Source of the DNA: JAENZQ01 sp964553505
GTDB taxonomy: Bacteria > Bacillota > Clostridia > Peptostreptococcales > JAAYPU01
Assembly (NCBI GenBank): GCA_964553505.1
Contig: CAZKKX010000076.1
Location: forward strand, 1 to 11,494
DNA: 11,494 nt
Reading direction: 5' to 3'
Shown: positions 1-7,740 of the stretch, in pieces
Layout: every line of letters starts with the position of its first letter
Numbering within the stretch: position 1 is the stretch's first letter
Made by a program: the position numbers and the translations under genes
Notes under the pieces: model-generated
Database searches by the model: none
Seen by the model: the letters and a program-made list of their open reading frames with translations, nothing else
Told to the model about the DNA's origin: nothing

Positions 1-215
1 TTATAATGGAGTCATATAAATACTGCAAGGATATTTTATAAAACATTATGTAATTTATATTAAATATATTAGTATAAATGAAAATATATGAAATAACATA
101 TTAATCAAACCCTTCAAGTAATTCAATTATACATATTTTATCTTTTGCCCACATAGTAAATATTTCAAACTTTTGAATATTGGAAAAATAAAAAGAAAAT
201 CTTGTAAACCTTATC
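1..215. other. AT-rich intergenic DNA without a recognisable gene
   Basis: This stretch is strongly AT-rich and has stop codons in all frames. I see no credible ORF, RNA gene or terminator hairpin in it. A single AGTCA pentamer at 10-14 matches half of the operators found at 245-274, but without a partner half it may be chance. The regulator of the downstream operon may lie to the left of the window. Confidence 0.5.
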
Positions 216-245
216 TTGACAAGGCAATGAACTATGAGATAAAAT
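216..245 (+). promoter_or_regulatory. Sigma-A-type promoter of the efflux operon
   Basis: A perfect -35 box TTGACA (216-221) is followed after 18 bp by TAAAAT (240-245), which matches five of six bases of the -10 consensus. An alternative register uses GATAAA at 238-243 with a 16-bp spacer. It lies about 60 bp upstream of the ATPase start, in the right orientation, with tandem palindromes just downstream. Transcription should start near 252, inside the first palindrome. Confidence 0.7.
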
Positions 246-274
246 GACTATATAGTCACATGACTTAAGAGTCA
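245..274. promoter_or_regulatory. Tandem palindromic operators TGACT-N4-AGTCA
   Basis: Two palindromes of identical design sit 16 bp apart. TGACTATATAGTCA (245-258) is a perfect 14-bp palindrome. TGACTTAAGAGTCA (261-274) has the same arms with a TAAG centre and can be widened by one base pair to 260-275. The first overlaps the last base of the -10 box and the predicted start site, a typical position for repression. The size and arm sequence suit a dimeric helix-turn-helix repressor such as a TetR-family protein, which is inference. No such regulator gene is in the window. Confidence 0.7.
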
Positions 275-305
275 TTATTGTATTTTTTATTTATGAAAGA
301 GTTAA

Positions 306-1031
306 ATGAATGGAAGTGATATTTTGAAATCCTTTTTCCTAAAAGCCGAAAATATATCCAAATACTATCAAATGGGGGAAGTTTCTGTTAAGGCACTGGA
401 GAATGCCTCTTTTGAATTGACTGAGGGTGAATTTGCCGTAATACTTGGACCAAGCGGTTCGGGTAAAAGCACACTTTTAAATATAATTGGCGGAATGGAT
501 GTTCCAACTAAGGGGAAAGCCTATTTAAGAGAGGAAGAAATAACAGGTTTTTCCGAAAAAAAATTAACTGAGTATAGAAGAGATAAAGTAGGTTTTGTAT
601 TTCAATTTTATAATATTATGGCTAATCTTACGGCGAGAGAAAATGTTGAACTGGCAGTTGAAATTTGCAAAAATCCCTTGGATATTGATGATATTATGAA
701 AGATGTAGGTCTTTTGGAAAGGAAGGATCACTTTCCCTCTCAGCTTAGTGGAGGAGAGCAACAGCGTGTTGCTATTGCACGAGCTATAGCAAAAAACCCT
801 GAGATTCTGCTTTGTGATGAACCGACAGGTGCTTTGGATTATACGACAGGTGTTTCGATTTTAACCCTTTTGAGAAAAGTGAATAAAGATTTTGGAATAA
901 CAGTTGCGGTTATTACTCATAATTCTGCTATTGCAGAAATGGCAGATAAGGTTATAAAAATGAGAAGCGGTCGTATTGTAGATATCTGGAATAATGAGCA
1001 ACCGGTAGATCCGGAAAGGATTGAGTGGTAA
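306..1031 (+). CDS. ABC transporter ATP-binding protein, MacB/LolD-like
   Basis: Cytoplasmic ATPase subunit of a type VII (MacB/LolCDE-like) ABC system, which couples ATP hydrolysis to mechanical work on a substrate at the outer face of the membrane. Visible motifs: Walker A GPSGSGKST (residues 48-56), Q-loop Gln100, signature LSGGEQQR (147-154), Walker B ILLCDEPTGALD (167-178) and switch His205. The GEQQRVAIARA and DEPTGALD forms are typical of the MacB/LolD/FtsE branch. At 241 residues the length is normal. The ATG start at 306 has a weak GAAAGAG site. A TTG at 324, preceded by GGAAGTGAT (311-319), is an alternative start that would trim six residues outside the fold. The stop TAA overlaps the permease ATG by one base (TAATG), so the two are probably translationally coupled. 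The substrate cannot be told. Confidence 0.93.
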   Translation: MNGSDILKSFFLKAENISKYYQMGEVSVKALENASFELTEGEFAVILGPSGSGKSTLLNIIGGMDVPTKGKAYLREEEITGFSEKKLTEYRRDKVGFVFQFYNIMANLTARENVELAVEICKNPLDIDDIMKDVGLLERKDHFPSQLSGGEQQRVAIARAIAKNPEILLCDEPTGALDYTTGVSILTLLRKVNKDFGITVAVITHNSAIAEMADKVIKMRSGRIVDIWNNEQPVDPERIEW

Positions 1032-3382
1032 TGAAAAAGTTAGACAAAAGACTGTGGGGCCTTATTAAAAGTACTAAAGGTCAATTTTTTGCCATTGCGG
1101 TGGTTGTAGCAGTAGGTCTGATGATTTTTGTATCCATGGGTTCCGCTGAAAAGAATCTCGAGAGTGCATTAAATGATTATTATGAGTTGACGAACTTTTC
1201 AGATTTATATGTTGAGGTTGTAAAAATTCCTGAAAAAAGAATTCCTTTGATTAGCTCCAAGTATGACTTTGCAGATGCGGAAGGTCGCATTGTATTTGAC
1301 ACACCAATGATAACGGATGACCAAAACGAAAGGGTTACAGTAAGGGTGACTTCCTTATCGGAAGAGGAAAAAATAAATAAGCTTTTTTATATAGAAGGAA
1401 ATCCCATTAAAGACAAACATCATGATGTTGTTGTGATTCAGCAGTTTGCCGAAGCACGAGGCATACGGATAGGAGACGAGATACGGCTTCAGATTAATGG
1501 GCGGCAGTATAAAATGACGGTAAAAGGCATTGCGGCAAGCTCAGAATATATTTATTTGATAGAGAGTGCTCAAAATATGCTTCCAAATGAAAGCAAGTTT
1601 GGGGTTGTTTATGTATCTAAAGAATTTGCTCAAAAAAGTTTTGGGTTTTCCGGCAGTGCCAATGAGATAATAATAAAACTTAATGATAATCAAAATGCGG
1701 AGAGCATTAAAAACCTAATAGAAGATGATTTTAAAGATTTTGGGTTAAAACGCATCATAACTAAAGAAAACCAGTTGAGTAACAGAATGATTTCTGAAGA
1801 GCTCATTCAATTAAAAAATATTTCAAGCTCTATTCCGATTCTATTCCTGTCCATTGCGGGTATTGTTCTGATAATGATGATTTCCAGGATGGTAAAAAAA
1901 GACAGGATCAGTATCGGAGTCATGAAGGCGTTGGGATATGGCTCATGGCAGGTAATTTTGCACTATATGAAATACGCATTGAGTGCAGGGGCTGTTGGTG
2001 TCCTGTTAGGAACTTTGTTTGGGGCTGCTGTAGCCGGAGCTATGACTAAACTGTATATCGATTTTTTCAATCTTCCTTTGCTAAAAATTAATGTATATTC
2101 GAAGTATGTCATTTTGTCTTTTCTATTTACTGGAATTTTTTGTGGTATTTCAGGTATTTGGGGTGCCAAAGGAGTACTTAAAATAGTACCTGCAGAGTCT
2201 ATGCGTCCGGAAGCGCCTAAAATGGGAAAAAGAATTTTGCTGGAAAGAATTAGATTCTTTTGGCATCATTTATCTTTTAGTTGGAAACTTATTATCAAGA
2301 ATTCTTTCAGAAATAAGAAAAGAATGACATTTGTTCTTTTTGGTGTTGCGCTGACATGCAGCATTATGGTGGCAACCATTAGTCTTATATCAAATACCTT
2401 GAGCCTTTTTGATAAACACTTCAGCGAGTTTCAAAAAATGGATTACAACATCAATTTTAGCACACCTCTGAATGAAAAGGCGATAAAAGAAATTCCACAT
2501 ATTATTGAGACAGATCGTATGGAGCCTAAAATAGAATTTCCTTTTGAATTGAGTAATGGACTGAAGAAAGAAGTTGTAAATATTATTGGAATAAAAAAAG
2601 GTACGGAGTTTTATTCTTTTACGGGGTTAAACGGAGAAAACATAGAACTTTCAGGAAAAGGCATTCTCATTTCAGAAAATTTAGCAAATCTTCTTAAGAT
2701 AGAAAAAGGTGAAACCATAAAAGCGCATAGCTTCATCCCGGGAAGAGAAGATGTTTATCTGACTGTGGAAAATATTATTAAGCAGGGATTAGGTATGAAT
2801 GCCTATATGGAACTGGGTGTTATGGGAAATACACTTATGGAAAGTCAATTAATATCAGGTGCATACGTGGATTCCAGAGATCCCGACTTAATGAAAAAAC
2901 TTATAAAAGCCGATAACATTTCCACTATCCAATCTTCACAGGATATGATAGATGTTTTCCAAGAGTTTATGGGATTAACGATCATGTCTATTGGATTCAT
3001 CGTGGTTATGTCGGGGATTTTAGGATTCAGCATTGTATACAATGCGACTGTCATCAGCATAGGAGAAAGAGAGATGGAATTTTCTTCTATGAGGGTGCTG
3101 GGTTTTTCGAAGAATCAAATATTTAGTATGATTTTAAGAGAAAATATGGTTATATCCATATTCGGTATTTTGGCAGGCATTCCTATGGGAAAATATATGG
3201 GAACCGCTATGGGAAATATGTATAGTAATGAAATATATACCCTTGAGATTACAGCAGATATAAAGTCTTATATTATAGCATGCGGGTTTACTCTGCTGTT
3301 TATAATACTATCACAGTTAGCTACTTATAGAAAAATCAACAAACTTAATTTCTTGCAGGCACTGAAAAATAGAGTATCTTAG
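1031..3382 (+). CDS. ABC transporter permease, two FtsX-like modules
   Basis: Membrane subunit partner of the preceding ATPase. From the ATG at 1031 (GGAAAGG at about 1014-1020) it has 783 residues. It starts with a short basic stretch and a membrane segment (about 17-38), then an extracytoplasmic MacB_PCD-like region (about 40-260). The first FtsX module with three membrane segments (about 265-395) ends in a PAESMRPEAPK motif usual for this family. A fifth membrane segment (about 430-457) and a second extracytoplasmic region follow. The second FtsX module with three segments (about 645-767) contains the GEREMEFSSMRVLGF coupling-helix motif. The duplicated 1+3+1+3 layout is that of Gram-positive MacB/YknZ- or BceB-like fused permeases. 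An in-frame GTG two codons upstream is less likely. An operon with the ATPase and the adaptor points to export or envelope remodelling; the substrate is unknown. Confidence 0.92.
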   Translation: MKKLDKRLWGLIKSTKGQFFAIAVVVAVGLMIFVSMGSAEKNLESALNDYYELTNFSDLYVEVVKIPEKRIPLISSKYDFADAEGRIVFDTPMITDDQNERVTVRVTSLSEEEKINKLFYIEGNPIKDKHHDVVVIQQFAEARGIRIGDEIRLQINGRQYKMTVKGIAASSEYIYLIESAQNMLPNESKFGVVYVSKEFAQKSFGFSGSANEIIIKLNDNQNAESIKNLIEDDFKDFGLKRIITKENQLSNRMISEELIQLKNISSSIPILFLSIAGIVLIMMISRMVKKDRISIGVMKALGYGSWQVILHYMKYALSAGAVGVLLGTLFGAAVAGAMTKLYIDFFNLPLLKINVYSKYVILSFLFTGIFCGISGIWGAKGVLKIVPAESMRPEAPKMGKRILLERIRFFWHHLSFSWKLIIKNSFRNKKRMTFVLFGVALTCSIMVATISLISNTLSLFDKHFSEFQKMDYNINFSTPLNEKAIKEIPHIIETDRMEPKIEFPFELSNGLKKEVVNIIGIKKGTEFYSFTGLNGENIELSGKGILISENLANLLKIEKGETIKAHSFIPGREDVYLTVENIIKQGLGMNAYMELGVMGNTLMESQLISGAYVDSRDPDLMKKLIKADNISTIQSSQDMIDVFQEFMGLTIMSIGFIVVMSGILGFSIVYNATVISIGEREMEFSSMRVLGFSKNQIFSMILRENMVISIFGILAGIPMGKYMGTAMGNMYSNEIYTLEITADIKSYIIACGFTLLFIILSQLATYRKINKLNFLQALKNRVS

Positions 3383-3393
3383 GAGGAGAAGCC

Positions 3394-4485
3394 ATGAAAA
3401 AAAAGCTGATATTCATAATTGTAGTACTATTATTGATTGCAGCCGGAAGTTTGTACTTTAAAGAAGGAAAAGGAATAGAAGTTGATACTGCAATTGTGAA
3501 AAAAGGTAATATCTATTATTTTGTTGAGGAGGTGGGTACTGTCCAATCCCACAACCAAAGAGAAATCAGCATCAATGCTTCAGGAATCGTATCGGACTTG
3601 AAACATAAAATAGGGGATGAAGTTAAAAAAGGAGATATATTATTGACTTTGGACATGAATGCATCCGATCTTGAAATTAAGAGTCTTGAATCGAGGTTAA
3701 ACGGATTGATACCATCATATGAAGAGGCTCTTCGCAATGTACAAAACAACGAGACACTTTATCAGCAAGGGGCAATTAGTTATGAAGCGTATCAAGAATC
3801 AACGATTATTGAGCAGCAGAAAAAGTCACAGATATCTGAAATCCAATATAACATTAAACAGCTTAAAGAAATTAAAGAAACCGGCTCTGTCGATTCACCC
3901 ATTACTGGAATTATAACGGAAATATATGTTCAGGAAGGAGAAACCGTATTAAATGGAACTCCAATTTTAGAAGTAGCAGATTTAGAAGATTTATATATAA
4001 AGGTTGATTTATTGACCAATGAGGCAAATGATATTGCTGTTAATGCACCTGTATCTATTTCAAGTGAGGATTTAGATTTGTCAATAGAAGATGCCGGGAA
4101 AGTAATAAAAATCCATCCAAAAGCACATACAAAATTGTCGGATCTTGGCATAGAGCAAAAAAGGGTGACTGTGGAAATCCAAGTCAATGATATTACTCAC
4201 TTGAAATTAGGTTATGATATAGATGTTGCAATACTATCACAATCAAAGGAAAATGTGCTAATCATCCCCGAAACGGCTATTTTTGAAATAGGAAAGGAAG
4301 AGTATGTTTTTGTAGCCGAAAATGGAAAAGCCGCTTTAAGAAAGATAGAGACGGGTTTGAAAAGTAAGGACAATATAGAAGTAATCAATGGGATATCGGA
4401 AAATGACAAGGTCATATTATCGCCAAGCGATCAAGTGGAAGAAGGAAGCCAAATTGTAATAAATAAAAATGTATCTGAAGAGTGA
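3394..4485 (+). CDS. Efflux adaptor subunit, HlyD/RND-type (membrane fusion protein family)
   Basis: Extracytoplasmic adaptor that in this family bridges a MacB-like permease to the cell surface. It has 363 residues. An N-terminal lysine run and hydrophobic helix (about 5-22) act as signal anchor. The first lipoyl/barrel-sandwich half (about 61-86, IGDEVKKGDILLTLD) is followed by a coiled-coil hairpin of about 70 residues (91-163) and the second lipoyl half (about 168-196, SPITGIITEIYVQEGE). A beta-barrel and membrane-proximal domain make up the rest. No lipobox cysteine is visible, so it is probably a membrane-anchored protein rather than a lipoprotein. The start is fixed by AGGAGGAG at 3381-3388, which overlaps the permease stop codon. 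It completes the ATPase-permease-adaptor set. Its stop TGA directly abuts the stop codon of the converging ABC-F gene. Confidence 0.9.
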   Translation: MKKKLIFIIVVLLLIAAGSLYFKEGKGIEVDTAIVKKGNIYYFVEEVGTVQSHNQREISINASGIVSDLKHKIGDEVKKGDILLTLDMNASDLEIKSLESRLNGLIPSYEEALRNVQNNETLYQQGAISYEAYQESTIIEQQKKSQISEIQYNIKQLKEIKETGSVDSPITGIITEIYVQEGETVLNGTPILEVADLEDLYIKVDLLTNEANDIAVNAPVSISSEDLDLSIEDAGKVIKIHPKAHTKLSDLGIEQKRVTVEIQVNDITHLKLGYDIDVAILSQSKENVLIIPETAIFEIGKEEYVFVAENGKAALRKIETGLKSKDNIEVINGISENDKVILSPSDQVEEGSQIVINKNVSEE

Positions 4486-6411
4486 TTATTTTTTCTCCAG
4501 AAACATAAGCATGGCTTCCCATTCTTCATAAAGGGTTTCTATTCTTTTACTCAGTTTTATAGATTCAGTATTCAAAGAGCGGCTTTTTTCCATATTGGAG
4601 TAGACTTCTTCTTTGCACATTTCGTGTTGAATATTTTTTAATCGTTGTTCTGCGATAGATATTTTCGTTTCGATAGCCTGCAAAGCTTGCTTATTCTTTT
4701 TTTCTTCAAAGAGGCGGGCTTTTTCTTTTCTTTGTGCTTCCTTTTTTTTCGTTTTTGATATTTCAACCGGCTTTTCAGGTGCCATTTCCTCCTCTAATTG
4801 GTCCTTCTTTTCAATATAGTCATCATAATTTCCCAGATAGGTCTGAATTCCTGTATTAGTTAACTCAAATATTCTATCCGGAATGCGATTCAGGAAAAAT
4901 CTATCATGGGATACTATTAATAAAGTGCCCTCATAATTCAACAATGCTCTTTCAAAGACTTCTTTGGATTCAATATCAAGATGGTTGGTAGGTTCATCCA
5001 TAATTAAGAAATTTGAATCGGAAAGCATGAGTTTGAGCAATGACAGTCGCGCTTTCTCTCCGCCGCTCAAGACGGAAATTTCTTTAAAAGGATCGTCTCC
5101 TTTAAATAGGAAGGAACCCAAAATATTTCGTATATCAGTCTCGGTATAATTTCTATGCAGGTTATGGATTTCTTCTATAATAGTATTATAAGGGTTTAAT
5201 AGTTTCTGTTCTTGATCAAAAAACCCCATTCGAACGTTATGACCGACTTTTATATTTCCCTGATCCGGGTTAATTTTTGATAATACTATTTTAAGAAGCG
5301 TTGTTTTTCCTACGCCGTTATGTCCAATCATGCAGATTTTTTCTCCGCTTTTAATATCAAAATCTATGTTAGTGAATAACGGCTTGTCTTGATAACATTT
5401 AGATAAATTTTGAGCAAACAATACATCTTTGCCGCTTTTATGAACAGGCTTAAAAAAAATATTCATTTTATCCTTAAAGTTAACAGGTTTTTCGAAGAGA
5501 TCCAGATGGCTAAGTTGCTTTTCACGGGATCGGGCTCTCTTAGCCAGCTTTTCAGTCCCATGCTGTTTAAACTTACTGATTATTTCTTCTTGCCTCTTAA
5601 TTTCTTTTTGTTGTTTTTCATATACCCTTGCTTGCTGCAGCCTCATTTCCTCTTTCTTTTTTAAATAAGCAGAGTAATTACCTTCAAAAATAGAAAGGGT
5701 CTGATTTTCTAATTCAAAAATACGATTTGTGATTTGGTCCAGAAAATATCGATCATGAGAGATTACTAAAATAGTACCTTTGTAAGTCTTAATGTATTGT
5801 TCCAACCATTGGAGGGATTCCATATCCAGATGGTTGGTAGGCTCATCAAGTAAAAGCAGTTGCGGATTTAAAAGTAGAATTTTTGCCAGTGAAAGCCTTG
5901 TCTTTTCGCCTCCGCTTAGGCTTGATACTTTTTGATCAAAATAATCTGAAGTAAACCCTAAGCCATTTAGGACTCCTTTCACTTCGCTGATGTAACCATA
6001 ACCATTTTTTTCTTTAAAAATTTCCATTTTTGCAGCATATATTTTTAACAGTTTATCTGGATTTTCATTTTTTGATGAGATATCCGAAATATTCTTTTCC
6101 AGTTGTCTAAGCTCTTTTTCCAGAGCGATTACCTGAGAAAAAACCGAAAGCATTTCCCGATAGACGCTTTGATTTGAATCAAACAGATTAATCTGCTCCA
6201 GATAACCAATGGATATATTACTGGAAATAAATAGCTTGCCACTATCATAAGGCATATTTTGAGTAAGCACTTTAAGCAAAGTGGTCTTACCGGCACCATT
6301 GACTCCAACCAGACCAATTCTATCGTTTTCATCTATATTAAAGGAAACATTGTTCAATATTGTTTCGATACCAAAAGTTTTAGTTATATTGCTTGCAGAT
6401 ACTACAACCAT
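4486..6411 (-). CDS. ABC-F family ATPase (YdiF/Uup-like, ribosome-associated type)
   Basis: Soluble protein with two ABC ATPase domains and no membrane segment, so it belongs to ABC-F, whose studied members act on ribosomes. Domain 1 has Walker A GVNGAGKTT (36-44), signature LSGGEKTR (165-172) and Walker B LLLLDEPTNHLD (D189/E190). Domain 2 has GHNGVGKTT (about 359), LSGGEKARLSLLKL (about 446) and LIMDEPTNHLD (about 470). A basic helical linker rich in K, Q and R lies between them, and a lysine/glutamate-rich C-terminal coiled coil ends the protein. I chose the ATG at 6411 (641 residues) because an AGGTGA site (6417-6422) sits six bases before it. The GTG at 6420 lies inside that site. The linker looks like the YdiF/Uup type rather than the long arm of resistance proteins, so a housekeeping translation role is more likely. 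It is divergent from rex, an arrangement I recall from other clostridia. Confidence 0.9.
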   Translation of the reverse strand: MVVVSASNITKTFGIETILNNVSFNIDENDRIGLVGVNGAGKTTLLKVLTQNMPYDSGKLFISSNISIGYLEQINLFDSNQSVYREMLSVFSQVIALEKELRQLEKNISDISSKNENPDKLLKIYAAKMEIFKEKNGYGYISEVKGVLNGLGFTSDYFDQKVSSLSGGEKTRLSLAKILLLNPQLLLLDEPTNHLDMESLQWLEQYIKTYKGTILVISHDRYFLDQITNRIFELENQTLSIFEGNYSAYLKKKEEMRLQQARVYEKQQKEIKRQEEIISKFKQHGTEKLAKRARSREKQLSHLDLFEKPVNFKDKMNIFFKPVHKSGKDVLFAQNLSKCYQDKPLFTNIDFDIKSGEKICMIGHNGVGKTTLLKIVLSKINPDQGNIKVGHNVRMGFFDQEQKLLNPYNTIIEEIHNLHRNYTETDIRNILGSFLFKGDDPFKEISVLSGGEKARLSLLKLMLSDSNFLIMDEPTNHLDIESKEVFERALLNYEGTLLIVSHDRFFLNRIPDRIFELTNTGIQTYLGNYDDYIEKKDQLEEEMAPEKPVEISKTKKKEAQRKEKARLFEEKKNKQALQAIETKISIAEQRLKNIQHEMCKEEVYSNMEKSRSLNTESIKLSKRIETLYEEWEAMLMFLEKK

Positions 6412-6433
6412 TTTGCTCACCTGTTTCTGAAGA

Positions 6434-6462
6434 ATTATACATATGTTATTGTATCAAAGTCA
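6434..6462 (-). promoter_or_regulatory. Possible promoter of the ABC-F gene
   Basis: On the minus strand a perfect TATAAT (complement of 6434-6439) lies 22 bp upstream of the start codon. The best -35 at 17-bp spacing is TGACTT (complement of 6457-6462), a poor match. Transcription would begin about 15 nt before the start codon, just upstream of the AGGTGA site. Other TATAAT strings at 6551-6556 and 6562-6567 on the plus strand show how AT-rich this region is, so the call is weak. Confidence 0.35.
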
Positions 6463-6609
6463 TAATATCAATAAAAGTTTTTATTTTATTATTTTATCTC
6501 AAGGCTAAGAATTATTGGCAAAGGTCTCATTGAATAATTTATTTTTTGATTATAATATAGGTATAATTACAATTGTAGAAAAAATAAAAGCCCGTTATTT
6601 AAAGTGGTT

Positions 6610-6626
6610 TATTGTATTAAACAATA
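6610..6626. promoter_or_regulatory. Palindrome upstream of the rex promoter, possible operator
   Basis: TATTGTATTAAACAATA is an inverted repeat with arms TATTGT and ACAATA. It lies about 30 bp upstream of the rex -35 box in the rex/ABC-F intergenic region. The TTGT...ACAA ends resemble the published clostridial Rex operator (TTGTTAA-N4-TTAACAA), but the core is about five bases shorter. It is therefore at best a degenerate site or one for another regulator. Confidence 0.3.
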
Positions 6627-6656
6627 TTTTTATCTGCTGATATTAACTCGATATTC

Positions 6657-6685
6657 TTGAACGTTATGGTATTACGTGGTATAAT
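6657..6685 (+). promoter_or_regulatory. Sigma-A-type promoter of rex
   Basis: TTGAAC (6657-6662) and a perfect TATAAT (6680-6685) are separated by 17 bp, with a TG dinucleotide one base before the -10 (TGGTATAAT), an extended -10 element. Transcription should start near 6692. An inverted repeat TTAATTC (6685-6691) / GAATTAA (6702-6708) covers the start region and could be a repressor site. This part of the intergenic region holds no gene. Confidence 0.8.
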
Positions 6686-6722
6686 TAATTCCTAAAAATG
6701 AGAATTAAAAAGGAGAAGACAC

Positions 6723-7367
6723 ATGAATCATAAACTGCCTAATAAAATTTCAAATGCAGTTATTCGAAGGCTTCCAAAATACAGAAGGTATTTGGAGGAT
6801 TTATTGAATAAAAAAATATACAGAATTTCATCAAAGGATTTAAGTGAATTAATCGGATTTACAGCATCTCAGATACGTCAGGATTTGAATAATTTCGGAG
6901 GATTTGGGCAACAAGGGTATGGTTATAATATAAAAGAGCTCTATGATGAGATTGGAAAGATACTTGGAATTGACAAAGCCTATATTGTAGTTATAGTAGG
7001 TACGGGTAATCTCGGACAGGCCATTGCCAATTATACTCATTTTTATAGGACAGGCTTCATTGTGAATGCAATGTTTGACGTAAATCCAAAACTTATAGGT
7101 CTAAGAATCAATGGGGTGGAGGTAATGGATGCAGAATATCTTAAGGAATATTTGAAAGAGAATTCAATTGATATTGGGATTATCTGTACAAATAAGGAGA
7201 GTGCACAAGAAGCGGCTACAAAGCTTTGCGAAGGCGGTGTAAAAGGAATATGGAATTTTGCGCCTGTTGATATAGAGGTGGATGAAGAGATTATTTTAGA
7301 GAATGTACATTTGAGTGATAGCCTACATACTTTGGCTTATTTCATTAATCACCCTCAGGATTATTAA
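6723..7367 (+). CDS. rex: Redox-sensing transcriptional repressor Rex
   Basis: Cytoplasmic homodimeric repressor that senses the NADH/NAD+ ratio. NADH binding releases it from DNA, and in clostridia it controls fermentation and energy-metabolism genes. It has 214 residues, normal for the family. The N-terminal winged helix (about 1-80) contains the hallmark IRQDLNNFGGFGQQGYGYN (51-69). The Rossmann domain follows, with VIVGTGNLGQA (dinucleotide loop G93-x-G95-x-x-G98) and the FDVNP strand end that contacts the adenosine ribose. The C-terminal helix is the usual domain-swap element. The ATG at 6723 has AAAGGAG at about 6709-6715. It has its own strong promoter and lies divergent to the ABC-F gene. 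The ferredoxin gene 118 bp downstream may be cotranscribed, since no clear terminator lies between. Confidence 0.96.
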   Translation: MNHKLPNKISNAVIRRLPKYRRYLEDLLNKKIYRISSKDLSELIGFTASQIRQDLNNFGGFGQQGYGYNIKELYDEIGKILGIDKAYIVVIVGTGNLGQAIANYTHFYRTGFIVNAMFDVNPKLIGLRINGVEVMDAEYLKEYLKENSIDIGIICTNKESAQEAATKLCEGGVKGIWNFAPVDIEVDEEIILENVHLSDSLHTLAYFINHPQDY

Positions 7368-7485
7368 TAGATTCAATCCATTGATTTGCGATTAAGCGTA
7401 GCTTAAGTCTTAGCAAACTATCATAATCTTTCTTCCAATGGGGAATACTATAGTAAGGTGAATTAGTCAGGAAAGGAGCTTATAA
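7368..7485 (+). other. rex-ferredoxin spacer with nested inverted repeats
   Basis: The spacer can fold into nested stems: CCATTG (7378-7383) with CAATGG (7436-7441), TTGC with GCAA inside it, and TTAAGC-GTA-GCTTAA (7392-7406) at the centre. No T-run follows, so it does not look like a standard terminator. It may be an mRNA processing or stabilising structure. No convincing promoter was found before the ferredoxin gene. Confidence 0.3.
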
Positions 7486-7680
7486 ATGAAAGGATATGTA
7501 GATAAGGATACATGCATAGGCTGTGGTATTTGTCCCGATATATGCCCGGAGGTATTTAAAATGGATGATGATGGGAAAGCGGTTGCTACCAAAGAAGAGA
7601 TTGCAGAGGATATTATAGACAATGCTTTAGATGCGGAATCCCAGTGTCCTGTAGATGCAATACAGGTGAAAGAGAGTTAA
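7486..7680 (+). CDS. Ferredoxin, single [4Fe-4S] cluster
   Basis: Small acidic electron carrier of the cytoplasm, 64 residues. The cluster ligands are C10-x2-C13-x2-C16 near the N-terminus and C54-P near the C-terminus, so one [4Fe-4S] cluster is expected. C20-P is where a two-cluster ferredoxin would have its fourth ligand. In several single-cluster ferredoxins the equivalent cysteine forms a disulfide with a second cysteine around position 43, which is missing here. The start is well supported by AAAGGAG at about 7471-7477, eight bases before the ATG. It sits after rex and before a clear terminator, so it probably ends the rex transcript or is a single gene. Its partner enzyme cannot be read from context. 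Confidence 0.95.
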   Translation: MKGYVDKDTCIGCGICPDICPEVFKMDDDGKAVATKEEIAEDIIDNALDAESQCPVDAIQVKES

Positions 7681-7706
7681 GAATTAAGAATATATAATTA
7701 GGAATT

Positions 7707-7740
7707 AAGGAGGATTTTGCTTGAGCAAAATCTTCTTTTT
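7707..7740 (+). terminator. Rho-independent terminator after the ferredoxin gene
   Basis: A 14-bp stem (7707-7720 with 7725-7738, two G-T pairs) closes a TTGA loop, and the descending arm runs into TTTTT (7736-7740). It lies 27 bp after the ferredoxin stop codon and should end the rex-ferredoxin transcript. Confidence 0.85.

Noticed and set aside
4964..5664. Plus-strand ORFs of 61 and 84 codons inside the ABC-F gene
   Set aside because: They are antisense to conserved ABC motifs, lack ribosome binding sites and resemble no protein family.
4486..6411. Antibiotic-resistance ABC-F protein
   Set aside because: The linker between the ATPase domains looks like the housekeeping YdiF/Uup type, and the adjacency to rex does not suggest a resistance locus. 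Sequence alone cannot fully exclude it.
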